Below are positions 7,839 through 15,026 of a stretch of DNA of 40,451 bases, one piece after another. The notes under the pieces were generated by a model. That model did no database searches. It had not been told where the DNA came from and was given only the letters and a program-made list of their open reading frames with translations. The translations under genes were made by a program, and so were the position numbers. The DNA lies in contig SXOA01000082.1 of assembly GCA_005778405.1 (NCBI GenBank), positions 1 through 40,451 on the forward strand, given 5' to 3'. How positions within the stretch are numbered: the stretch's first letter is position 1; each line of letters starts with the position of its first letter. Source of the DNA: Planctomycetaceae bacterium. GTDB lineage: Bacteria; Planctomycetota; Planctomycetia; Pirellulales; Pirellulaceae.

Positions 7839-8153
7839 GTCCGACCCCACCGGCCTTGTGCCGGTCGGTGAGTTGATTCTGCACTAGAACGGGCTCTGAG
7901 CGCGAATCGATGCCCTCACCGACCTCGCGCCCTGTGGAGCAGATGATTCCACGCGGGGAATCATTCGTTCCACCGGCACGAGGCCGGCGGGGACGTGTTT
8001 TCGAACGCCGCTTTCTAGTACAAAATCAGCGTTCCACCGGGGCGAGCCCGGTGGGGACGAAGGCAGCAGAGGAACGCCGCTGGTCCCCGACCCCACCGGC
8101 CTTGTGCCGGTTGGTGAATTGATTCTGCACTAGAATAGGCCAATAAACAAACT
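7839..8153. repeat. Field of REP-like palindromic elements
   Basis: About 315 bp without a gene, filled with variants of one imperfect palindrome with the core CCACCGGCACGAGGCCGGTGG. Direct copies with the tail GATTCTGCACTAGAA lie at 7839-7889 and 8088-8135. An inverted, diverged copy starting TTCTAGTACAAAATCAGC lies at 8013-8058. A shorter unit lies at 7968-7993, and a degenerate copy of the GGAGCC-ATGATTCC type lies at about 7914-7956. They alternate in orientation, as in bacterial interspersed mosaic elements built from REPs. They stand directly upstream of the related transposase gene. No CRISPR-like regular spacing is present. Confidence 0.8.
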
Positions 8154-8192
8154 GGCCCCCGCCGGCCTCGTGCCGGTGGAGCCAATGATTCC
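8088..8192. repeat. Left inverted repeat of the transposase unit
   Basis: Two REP-like modules. The outer one (8088-8135) runs GACCCCACCGGCCTTGTGCC to GATTCTGCACTAG. The inner one (8154-8192) runs GGCCCCCGCCGGCCTCGTGC to GATTCC. Read in reverse complement, the inner module matches 8995-9033 with only two mismatches in 39 nt, and the outer matches about 9055-9101. The transposase ATG follows 16 nt downstream. Confidence 0.8.
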
Positions 8193-8208
8193 CCGCGTCG
8201 AAAGCGAC

Positions 8209-8985
8209 ATGCCCCAGCCGCTTTACACCCCCGAGAACACCCGCGCTGCCTACCAGCTCATCTGGTCCTACGCCCTCTTCTGGCACCATCCGCCGAAGAG
8301 CTTTGATTGGCTCGAAGATTTGAAGCGGGCGACCGAACCAGACCACATCCGCGTCCTCAACCACTCCTTCGACCCGCCACACGTCAGCAAGTTCCTGGTG
8401 AGCACACTGCCGGCCGTCGCACCAGACGTCATCCCGCATCGGATCAAAGGCCGGCTGCAGCACCTGCTGCAGCGGGAGATGCCGAATGCCTTTCGGCGAA
8501 ATTATTCGCTGCGGAGCATCGGCTCGACGAAGCGGGACAAGGTGGAGGCGTATCTCGCCTCGCAACTTGAGCATCACACGATGGCCGATGAACGGGTCCA
8601 GGAGCGATTGGCGGAGTACCAGATTTCTGAGCCGCAAGTCGATCTATCACGCGAGCGGCAGACCTCTCACGCCATCTACTAGTACAACCTACACCTTGTT
8701 TTTGTGATGCAAGATCGGGATATGCACCTGGTCCACGGTGAGCTCTCGGCTATCCGGGATATGATCTGTGGCGCCGCCAAGTCGAAACGTCATCTTCTCT
8801 CGCGGGCAGCGATACTGCCGGACCATGTCCATCTGGCGCTTGGCTGTCATTTGGACGAAAGCCCGGAGGTCGTTGCGCACTCGTACATGAACAACCTTTG
8901 CTTCGCGCTGGGAATGACGCCGGTGTTTCAGTACAGCTACTGGGTGGGAACGTTTGGGGAGTACGATCTGGGAGCGGTGAAGTAG
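8209..8985 (+). pseudogene. IS200-like / REP-associated HUH transposase, interrupted by one amber codon
   Basis: The single frame from ATG 8209 to TAG 8983-8985 is broken only by TAG at 8680-8682 (codon 158). The text around it reads SSHAIY-type Tyr, stop, Tyr-Asn-Leu-His-Leu-Val-Phe-Val; relatives carry Trp at that position, so one G-to-A change (TGG to TAG) explains it. The first half contains PHRIKGRLQHLLQ and FRRNYSLRSIG; the second half has the HUH motif DHVHL (His206, His208), then SYMNNLCFALG and YWVGTFGEYDLGAV. Tyr226 or a more C-terminal Tyr could be the nucleophile; I cannot decide which. Both halves are otherwise undecayed, so the break is recent, or is read through. The gene is enclosed by inverted REP-like repeats. 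Family recognition is from memory and the HUH motif. Confidence 0.75.
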
Positions 8986-8994
8986 CGATTGTCA

Positions 8995-9101
8995 GGAATC
9001 ATGGGCTCCACCGGCACGAGGCCGGTGGGGGCCGAGCAAACGTTGGTGGTTCGTGGCTAGTGCAGAATCAGTTCACCGAAGGGCACAAGGCCGGTGGGGT
9101 C
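8995..9101. repeat. Right inverted repeat of the transposase unit
   Basis: The inner module at 8995-9033 (GGAATCATGGGCTCCACCGG to GGGGGCC) begins 9 nt after the transposase stop. The outer module at about 9055-9101 contains CTAGTGCAGAATCAGTTCAC and ends GGCCGGTGGGGTC. Both are inverted copies of 8088-8192. The central part between modules differs from that on the left. Confidence 0.8.
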
Positions 9102-9161
9102 GGACATGGAGCAGGCCCACATACTGCGTCAAGCGCACGAAATGCCGCTAAAATCACACGG

Positions 9162-10451
9162 TTATTCCACCCGCTCATTCACTCTTCCCACGTACAGTAC
9201 CTCCGCCTCCGCCTTCCCCGGCGGGAGCAGGACGAGGCCTCCCTTGGGGTGGTCGATTTCCACGAGGCAGTTGGCCGTGCCGGCAGCGTGGCGGGCGAGA
9301 ATGGCCTCCATGGCCTGAACGGCCGCGACGGTTTGGCGGTCGGCGGAGAGGTCGTTGTAGGACAGGCGGCGGGCGGCAGCGAGACGCTCGGGCCGCTCGC
9401 TTTCCGGGCCGCCGAACTGGACCGTGGCAACCTCGCGGACGAACCGCTCTAGCACCTCCACGCCGTAACCCCGCTGGCTCCGCTCTCCCCACGGCTCCAG
9501 GAAGGTGCCGTTGTAGTGGTTGTTCATGTTGATTTTGCGAGTCAGCGGCGTCCGCCCCTCCACCGTGCATTCCACGCCGCGCTTGCGGCTGTGGCAGTTC
9601 CAGACGCCGTTGTCGAAGCGGAACTGCACCTCCTGGTCGACGTAGCCGGGAAAGTTATCGGGGGTGACCCAGCTCGTGTGGATGTCGAAGGCCGCCTGTC
9701 GCTGGTCGGCATACTCATAGATGAGCCGGAGCTGTGTGCTGTCCCAGGTGTCCCCCGCCGGCGAACCGACGATGCCGCGTTGCCCGGTGCAGGCCACACT
9801 GACCAGCCGTCCGCCGAACGTGAAATCGATGAGCTTGATGTAATGCACAGCGACATACGTCCCGGGGTTGCGGCCGGCAATCCACTCCGCGAACTGCCCT
9901 GTGGCGATGGACTTCGGCTCCAGCAGAGTGCAGTAGCCGGTGTTGACATGCTGGAGCTCGCCATCCGCCACCAGTGTGTGGAGCTTTTTGTGGTCTGGGT
10001 CGAGGAGCTTGTGATAGACGACCTTGGCGAGGACGTTGTGTTTTATCGCGAGCGCCGCTAGCTCATCGAGCTCTTGCAGCGTCAACACCGAGGGCTTCTC
10101 GATGAGCACATGCTTGCCTGCAAGGATCGCCGCCTTCGCCGCGTAGAAGTGCCGGTCATCGGGCGTGGCCACGCAGACGAAATCGACGCCGCTCTTCAGC
10201 AGTTGCCCGATGGAATCCGGCTCTTTAAAGCTCGCGAACTTTGCAATCTTGTCTCCAGCCGCTTTGCGGTAAGCCTCCGCCCTGCTGCCGGTGCGACTGG
10301 CGACGGCGGCGAGACTGACGCGGCAGATGCCAAATTTGTTGCTGAAGATTCCTTCCGCGTGCGCCTGTTCGAAGAACGGGCGGTAGGTCTCGTCAAATAT
10401 CATTCCGAGGCCGACCATGCCGGCGCGGAGGGAGTGAAAGGATGATCGCAT
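9162..10451 (-). CDS. Gfo/Idh/MocA family NAD(P)-dependent oxidoreductase
   Basis: 429 residues. The N-terminal Rossmann domain (about 8-140) carries GMVGLGMIFDE as the nucleotide-binding turn and the family motif EKP at 118-120 (LIEKPSVLTLQELDEL). The C-terminal alpha/beta domain (about 150-420) contains YHKLLDPDHKKLH and AVHYIKLIDFTFGGR, the latter holding the His-Tyr-x-Lys-like segment near the active site. Members oxidise or reduce sugars and cyclitols. No signal peptide is seen, so it is probably cytoplasmic. The ATG is at 10449-10451. It is divergent from the MATE gene across a region that holds a 71-nt palindrome. No sugar kinase or transporter is adjacent, so the substrate is unknown. 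Confidence 0.9.
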   Translation of the reverse strand: MRSSFHSLRAGMVGLGMIFDETYRPFFEQAHAEGIFSNKFGICRVSLAAVASRTGSRAEAYRKAAGDKIAKFASFKEPDSIGQLLKSGVDFVCVATPDDRHFYAAKAAILAGKHVLIEKPSVLTLQELDELAALAIKHNVLAKVVYHKLLDPDHKKLHTLVADGELQHVNTGYCTLLEPKSIATGQFAEWIAGRNPGTYVAVHYIKLIDFTFGGRLVSVACTGQRGIVGSPAGDTWDSTQLRLIYEYADQRQAAFDIHTSWVTPDNFPGYVDQEVQFRFDNGVWNCHSRKRGVECTVEGRTPLTRKINMNNHYNGTFLEPWGERSQRGYGVEVLERFVREVATVQFGGPESERPERLAAARRLSYNDLSADRQTVAAVQAMEAILARHAAGTANCLVEIDHPKGGLVLLPPGKAEAEVLYVGRVNERVE

Positions 10452-10590
10452 GGTGAAGGATACGTGCGTGGATGGAGAAAACGACCATTATAAGCGGCGA
10501 CAAGGTGCCCACGGAGGGGCTAACTCCATTGACCGTTCACCGCCACTCGGGAATACTCGCCTGCTGGTCTCTTTGCCATCGCAACCTCAG

Positions 10591-10661
10591 GGGGTCGGGA
10601 GTCTTTCGCGTTGTTGCGTGTGCCAAGTGGAAAATCACTGACGCAAAAGGCTCCCGACCCC
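10591..10661. repeat. 71-nt palindromic element (20-31-20), copy 1
   Basis: The left arm GGGGTCGGGAGTCTTTCGCG (10591-10610) pairs with CGCAAAAGGCTCCCGACCCC (10642-10661), 18 of 20 complementary, around a 31-nt loop. The same element with the same loop length lies at 25912-25982. It sits in a divergent intergenic region and overlaps the only plausible starts of the MATE gene. Confidence 0.85.
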
Positions 10662-12065
10662 GACCTTAACTTGAACCCCGACCCACCTCTTCCTACCGGC
10701 GCTCTCCGTCCGCTGTTCGCGCTGGCTTTGCCGGTGATGGCGGAGGAGTCGCTCAATTTGCTGGTAGGGTATACGGACTGGTATCTGGCGGGGCATTTCT
10801 TGCCGGGGGAGGAGCCGAAGGCGGCGATGGGGTTGATGTCGTACGTGCTCTGGATTCTGCCGACGCTGTTTTCGCTGATTTCGATTGGGGCGATGGCCCT
10901 GGTCGCCCGCTTCGTCGGGGCGGGGATGCGGAAGGAGGCGAGCCACGTCGTCAACCAGGCGATGCTGCTCGGGATCGTGGCGGCGGGTGTCGGCATTGTC
11001 TTTTTCATGGCTGGCGGACAGTGGTTTGTCTCCGCCATGCAGCTTCGGCCAGAGGCGGCTGAGCTGGCGCTGCGATACATCCGGATCATGACGCCGGCGA
11101 TTCCCGCCATCATGCTTGAGCAGATCGGCTCGGCCTGTCTTCGCGGTTCGGGGGATGCCGTTACGGGGCTGATTGCCCGCGTGGTTCTCAATGCGGTCAA
11201 CATGTTTCTGGCGACGGCATTCGTCACCGGCTGGGGTCCATTTCCCAACCTCGGCTGGGATGGGCTGGCGATTGGTACGGCGACCGGCCACATGATTGGC
11301 GGGCTCATTATCCTGGGAATGCTCCTTCGGGGCCGCAACGGCATGCAGCTCACCATCGGCTGGCCACGGCCGGACTGGACAACGATTCGACGGCTGCACC
11401 GGATTGGCCTTCCCGGCGGATTCGACGCGACATCCGTCGTCGTCTGCCATCTCATCTACGTCTCCATCATCAACGCCCTGGGCACCAAGGCGACCGCCGC
11501 CCACGGCCTGGCCTTGCAGATTGAAGCTCTCGCCTATCTCCCCGGCTCGGCGTTCCATGTCGCTGCCGCCACGCTCGCCGGCCAGGCCCTCGGCGCTGGC
11601 CAGCCGCAGCGGGCAGTGCGCTCGGTGACCACCGCGGCGATCTGCGGCGTTGTGGTGATGTCGCTCGCCGGGCTGCTGTTCTACTTCGCGGGAGAGCATC
11701 TGGCGCAGTTCTTCATCGGCAGCCCGACGGAACTGACGCGGCACTCCGGCAATCTGTTAAAAATCGTCGCCTGCGGCTGCCCCGCATTGGCGCTGCTCAA
11801 CGTTCTCACCGGCGGCCTCCGCGGCAGTGGCGACACCCGCGTTCCTCTCGCCATCACGTTCATCGGCCTCGTCGGCATTCGCATTCCGCTTGCTTGCTTT
11901 CTGGCCTGGGACCAGATTCCATTGCCCTTCACCGAGGGCACGCTTTCCGGCCTGGGTTTCGGCGTCGAAGGGGCGTGGCTCGCAATGGTCATCGATGCCT
12001 CGGTTCGGAGCCAGCTCGTGCTGTGGAGGTTCTGGCAGGGAGGGTGGACGAAGGTCAAAGTCTGA
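10611..12065 (+). CDS. MATE-family multidrug/cation antiporter
   Basis: Inner-membrane exporter of the MATE (NorM/DinF-like) family, using Na+ or H+ gradients to expel organic cations or metabolites. About 12 hydrophobic segments are visible over roughly 450 residues. The first is LRPLFALALPVMAEESLNLL, with the typical DWYLAGHFL following, and there is an internal duplication of the kind expected (halves joined near residue 255). No in-frame ATG precedes the first membrane segment, so the start is a TTG (10611 or 10614) or GTG (10620), all within or at the edge of the 71-nt palindrome at 10591-10661. The second arm then encodes the N-terminal KAPDPD stretch. The start is therefore uncertain. 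A 22-bp hairpin follows the stop. Confidence 0.9.
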   Translation: MLRVPSGKSLTQKAPDPDLNLNPDPPLPTGALRPLFALALPVMAEESLNLLVGYTDWYLAGHFLPGEEPKAAMGLMSYVLWILPTLFSLISIGAMALVARFVGAGMRKEASHVVNQAMLLGIVAAGVGIVFFMAGGQWFVSAMQLRPEAAELALRYIRIMTPAIPAIMLEQIGSACLRGSGDAVTGLIARVVLNAVNMFLATAFVTGWGPFPNLGWDGLAIGTATGHMIGGLIILGMLLRGRNGMQLTIGWPRPDWTTIRRLHRIGLPGGFDATSVVVCHLIYVSIINALGTKATAAHGLALQIEALAYLPGSAFHVAAATLAGQALGAGQPQRAVRSVTTAAICGVVVMSLAGLLFYFAGEHLAQFFIGSPTELTRHSGNLLKIVACGCPALALLNVLTGGLRGSGDTRVPLAITFIGLVGIRIPLACFLAWDQIPLPFTEGTLSGLGFGVEGAWLAMVIDASVRSQLVLWRFWQGGWTKVKV

Positions 12066-12067
12066 AG

Positions 12068-12135
12068 GACGAATTCCGAATGGCGAATGGAAGAACTGCC
12101 CTCCTAAATTCGTCATTCGCCATTCGGAATTCGTC
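12068..12135. repeat. Perfect 22-bp inverted repeat after the MATE gene
   Basis: The arms at 12068-12089 and 12114-12135 (GACGAATTCCGAATGGCGAA plus TG and its exact complement) surround a 24-nt loop. The hairpin starts 3 nt after the MATE stop and could end transcription, but no T-run follows. The wording CATTCGCCATTCGGAATTC is of a kind I associate with dispersed planctomycete repeats. Confidence 0.8.
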
Positions 12136-12174
12136 ATTCTTCCCCTGCCGCTCCGCACCGCCTAAAATCATCCC

Positions 12175-12444
12175 ATGCTCCCTCCCAAGCCCGAGCGGCC
12201 CGAAATTTTTGAACGGCCTGCCAACTCGTGGATATCCATCGCCCTCGTCGCCGGTTTCGGCATCCTGATGGCCGCGACCATCAGCATTCTGACGATGGGC
12301 TATTTCCTCTGGATTTTTCTGCTGGCATTTGCGGTATTTGCCATCATCGCCCTGCAATACCTCGTGTGGGGATATTGGTTCGAGCGGATCTATCGCAGCA
12401 ATTTGCCGCCGGACGACGACATTCCCACCAGCAGCCACTCGTGA
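12175..12444 (+). CDS. Small two-helix membrane protein of unknown function
   Basis: 89 residues. A Pro-rich start (MLPPKPERPEIFERPANSW) is followed by two adjacent hydrophobic helices (about ISIALVAGFGILMAATISIL and YFLWIFLLAFAVFAIIALQY), then WGYWFERIYRSNLPPDDD. The short loop between helices makes a helical hairpin likely, with both ends on the same side, probably the cytoplasm. The ATG at 12175 is the only sensible start; no strong Shine-Dalgarno is seen. It lies downstream of the MATE gene on the same strand, with a hairpin between, and is convergent with the dihaem protein 18 nt away. I do not recognise the family. Confidence 0.65.
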   Translation: MLPPKPERPEIFERPANSWISIALVAGFGILMAATISILTMGYFLWIFLLAFAVFAIIALQYLVWGYWFERIYRSNLPPDDDIPTSSHS

Positions 12445-12462
12445 TTAGCGCTTCCCGCGGCG

Positions 12463-14217
12463 TCAAAGACTTCGCAAGAATTCCACCAAGTCCCTTACTT
12501 CCTCAGCTGAAAAGCTTTCTTCGCCTGGATGCTTCCGCGGCGAGAACACTTCCGCCAGCGTCTTCGCCGAGCCGTCGTGAAAGAAGGGACCGCGGTGCGA
12601 AAGGCCCCGGAGGCTGGGGGGGTTGAAACGGACGTTTCCTTCTTTGTCCTTGAGGCCGACGTCGTAGGTCTCCGGCGATGTGTACGTCGGGGGAGCGTGG
12701 CATCGGGCGCAGTCATGCTGTTCGAAGACTTTCTGGCCGCGGGCGACGGCGGCTTTGTCCAGGGTGCCACGGAGGACATCCAGTGGAGGAGGCAGTTCCA
12801 GAGTATCAAGGTACGCGGCAATGGACTGGATCTGATTCTCCTGTGGAGCTTCGTCGGACTGCATGGTTTTTTCCAGGCTGCTCCTGATTTGCTCGGCGAA
12901 GTCTTTCACTTTGCCATTCCAGGCATAGGGTGCTGTGTCCTTCTGACCGAGCAAGGACAAAACTCGTTTCGGCGCGCCGAACGACAAATCGCTAAGGTTA
13001 TCATTGAGCTGTCCGTTGGCGTGTCCACTGCTGTGACAACTGTTGCAGCTCATCCAGCCGTCGTGAGAGAGATTGGCATCGTGGAACAGAACCTCTCCCC
13101 GCTCGATTTGCGTCAGATCGGGCTGCCTGCCAAGCGGAATCGTGGCTGTCACTTCGCGATCCGCCAGGCTCACGAGCGAGAGTGAGTCGTCGTACATGTT
13201 GGCGACAAATGCGGACTTGCCGTCCGGAGCAATTCTCACCGCCACCGGCCGCCTACCGACAGGGACGCGGTACAGGCTGAAATCATCTTCCTTGCCGAGC
13301 GTGATGTGATTGACACCCGAGAGCGTGACGACGACCGTCCCTGCGGCGGACATGTCGAGCCCGCCGGGGTCGCCCGAGCCCTTGCCCGGCTCGCCAAGCG
13401 GGTGCATGTGGGCTCCGTGGTAAAGTTCCTTGCCGCCAGCCAGGGCCGATTCCACCTTGAGCCAGCGGAGGTCGTTGGACATCAACATTCCCCAATGGAC
13501 GTCGTTCTGAATTGTGTGGGCCAGATCGTTGAGCATCTGGTGGGCGACCAGGATCTTTTTCCCGTCCACGCTGACGCCCAGGCCGCGGATGTTGTGGCCG
13601 GGGAATTCCTTGGAGACTTGCAGCGAAAGGTCCGCCGGATCAAAAAACGCCAGCCGACCGGCAAAGGCGTCGGCAACGGCCAGCTTGTTTTCCTTGGCGA
13701 GCAGCGTTTGCTCGCGCGGGGCAAACGAAAGGTCCACCTGCTTCGCCAGGACCAACGGCTGGTTGGCATCATCCTTGATATCGATGGCCGACACTCGCCG
13801 GGACCAGAGAGACGCAACGAAACAGCGATTGCCATCCGCTGCCGCGATAATATTAACTGGGTAGGGACTAACCGGAAGCCGCTGGACGACTTTCAATTGA
13901 TCGGCGGCTTCGATCTTTAGCAGGATCACTTCGTGAGCCGCTTCATCCGTGGCGAGCAGCAGGTTACGCTGCGCGAGGAATGCCAGGCTGGAAAGCTTTT
14001 TACCAGCGGCAACTTCGCTAATCACCTTTTTCTCACTCGCATCAACGACGGAAATTGTGCCGCTCTGCTGGTTGGCGACGTACAGAGTCTTGCCATCCCC
14101 CGAGAACTGCAGTGCCAACGGTCGCCGCAACATCGAGCGGCCCAGCAGCGGCTCGGCAGCTTGAATCTGGGACGCAAGCAGGGTGGCCAGGAGGAGGATG
14201 CCAACGCGGAAATGCAT
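12463..14217 (-). CDS. Secreted YVTN beta-propeller / dihaem cytochrome c peroxidase-like protein
   Basis: 584 residues from the ATG at 14215-14217, which gives a clean signal peptide (MHFRVGILLLATLLASQIQA, cleavage near 20-21). The frame is open 26 codons further up, but that part is not signal-like. Residues about 25-365 form a YVTN-type propeller (TLYVANQQSGTISVVD, SAFVANMYDDSLSLVS). The C-terminal part has two haem c motifs, CNSCH at 391-395 and CARCH at 503-507, as in the MauG/bacterial cytochrome c peroxidase group, with PPSLRGLSHRGPFFHDGSA near the end. It probably acts in the periplasm as an electron-transfer or peroxidase-like enzyme. A redoxin lipoprotein gene lies upstream on the same strand, 99 nt away by this start, so the two may be linked. 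Confidence 0.85.
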   Translation of the reverse strand: MHFRVGILLLATLLASQIQAAEPLLGRSMLRRPLALQFSGDGKTLYVANQQSGTISVVDASEKKVISEVAAGKKLSSLAFLAQRNLLLATDEAAHEVILLKIEAADQLKVVQRLPVSPYPVNIIAAADGNRCFVASLWSRRVSAIDIKDDANQPLVLAKQVDLSFAPREQTLLAKENKLAVADAFAGRLAFFDPADLSLQVSKEFPGHNIRGLGVSVDGKKILVAHQMLNDLAHTIQNDVHWGMLMSNDLRWLKVESALAGGKELYHGAHMHPLGEPGKGSGDPGGLDMSAAGTVVVTLSGVNHITLGKEDDFSLYRVPVGRRPVAVRIAPDGKSAFVANMYDDSLSLVSLADREVTATIPLGRQPDLTQIERGEVLFHDANLSHDGWMSCNSCHSSGHANGQLNDNLSDLSFGAPKRVLSLLGQKDTAPYAWNGKVKDFAEQIRSSLEKTMQSDEAPQENQIQSIAAYLDTLELPPPLDVLRGTLDKAAVARGQKVFEQHDCARCHAPPTYTSPETYDVGLKDKEGNVRFNPPSLRGLSHRGPFFHDGSAKTLAEVFSPRKHPGEESFSAEEVRDLVEFLRSL

Positions 14218-14316
14218 CAGGCCACCGGGAATAGGGGGGGAGGAATTGGCGGGAAGGAACCCACTTAGTTTGGCACATCCAGGCGCGGCGAACAAGAGAA
14301 AAGAGCGTTCTGTGTC

Positions 14317-14976
14317 CTATTCCGCATTGATCTGGTCAAGCTGATCCAGCAGAGCTTTTACGCTGGGGCGGTCCGACAGGGACTGGCCGACATAGGCGAA
14401 GCGGACTTCACCTTGCTTGTCCAGAATGTACGTCGCCGGTTTCGAGAGGTCGGCGCGGATGCCCAGGGCGTCGACGGCTGCGAGGTTGAGATCCAGGAGT
14501 AGCGGGAAGGGAGCATCGGCAGCGGTTTTCTTATCTCCCTGTACGCGGGCGGCGAAGGTGTCGAGAGTGCCGGCATCGGATTTTCGCGCAATGGGAAACA
14601 CGACCAGCACTTCCGCGTCCCGTTGCGTGAACTTGGCGTAGTTGGCTATCAGTCGCGATGTCTGCGTGGAGCAGAAGGTGCAGATGTTTCCCACGGACTT
14701 GCCGTCCTTCTGCGTCTCGCTTCCCACAAAGCCGCGGGTGACGACCAGCACGAGGTTGGACTTGCCGCGGTAGCTGGCGAGATCGACTTTCTTTCCGGAG
14801 GAGTCCACGAACGACAGGTCGCCGAGCTCGGACGACTTGGGCTCGCTGTTTTGCCTGGCGTCGTCCTTGAATTTAATCGGCGAGCCCGCATCGCCGGGCA
14901 GGGTGGGCGCGCTGCAACCGGCGAGGAACAGCGCGAAACCGGCAAGGAAACAGGCATTCCAGCGACCAGGGTGCAT
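14317..14976 (-). CDS. Thioredoxin-fold (AhpC/TSA-like redoxin) lipoprotein
   Basis: 219 residues. A lipoprotein signal peptide ends in LAGC with Cys21 as the lipidated residue, so it is anchored at a membrane outside the cytoplasm. The redoxin domain (about 50-215) has a peroxiredoxin-type beginning (LGDLSFVDSSGKKVDLASYR) and a CTFC redox pair (Cys99, Cys102), followed by LVVFPIARK and ATYILDKQGEVRFAYVGQS, typical of AhpC/TSA and TlpA-type folds. It could be a thiol peroxidase or a disulfide reductant serving exported haem proteins. The position just upstream of the dihaem protein makes a cytochrome-maturation or peroxide role plausible, but that is inference. Confidence 0.82.
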   Translation of the reverse strand: MHPGRWNACFLAGFALFLAGCSAPTLPGDAGSPIKFKDDARQNSEPKSSELGDLSFVDSSGKKVDLASYRGKSNLVLVVTRGFVGSETQKDGKSVGNICTFCSTQTSRLIANYAKFTQRDAEVLVVFPIARKSDAGTLDTFAARVQGDKKTAADAPFPLLLDLNLAAVDALGIRADLSKPATYILDKQGEVRFAYVGQSLSDRPSVKALLDQLDQINAE

Positions 14977-15026
14977 CGTGCCATTCTAACATCGAGGGGG
15001 ACTTCGGCCAGCACGGAGGGAGGTGC

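Larger units (their letters stand above)
8088..9101 (+). mobile_element. REPtron-like unit: REP-associated transposase between inverted REP pairs
   Basis: An IS200-like/REP-associated (Y1, HUH) transposase gene is bracketed by ~105-bp inverted repeats made of REP-like modules, and further copies lie upstream (7839-8058). This is the architecture described for RAYT genes, in which the transposase is thought to recognise and spread the palindromes. The gene carries a single nonsense codon, so the unit is probably not autonomous now. No target-site duplication was recognised, as expected for HUH elements. Confidence 0.72.

Noticed and set aside
7839..8192. REP field as a CRISPR array
   Set aside because: Copies alternate in orientation and spacing is irregular; they match the inverted repeats of the adjacent transposase gene.
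8704..8985. Independent 93-residue gene for the second transposase half
   Set aside because: It is in the same frame as the first half, with conserved coding sequence between the amber codon and this ATG, and has no ribosome binding site.
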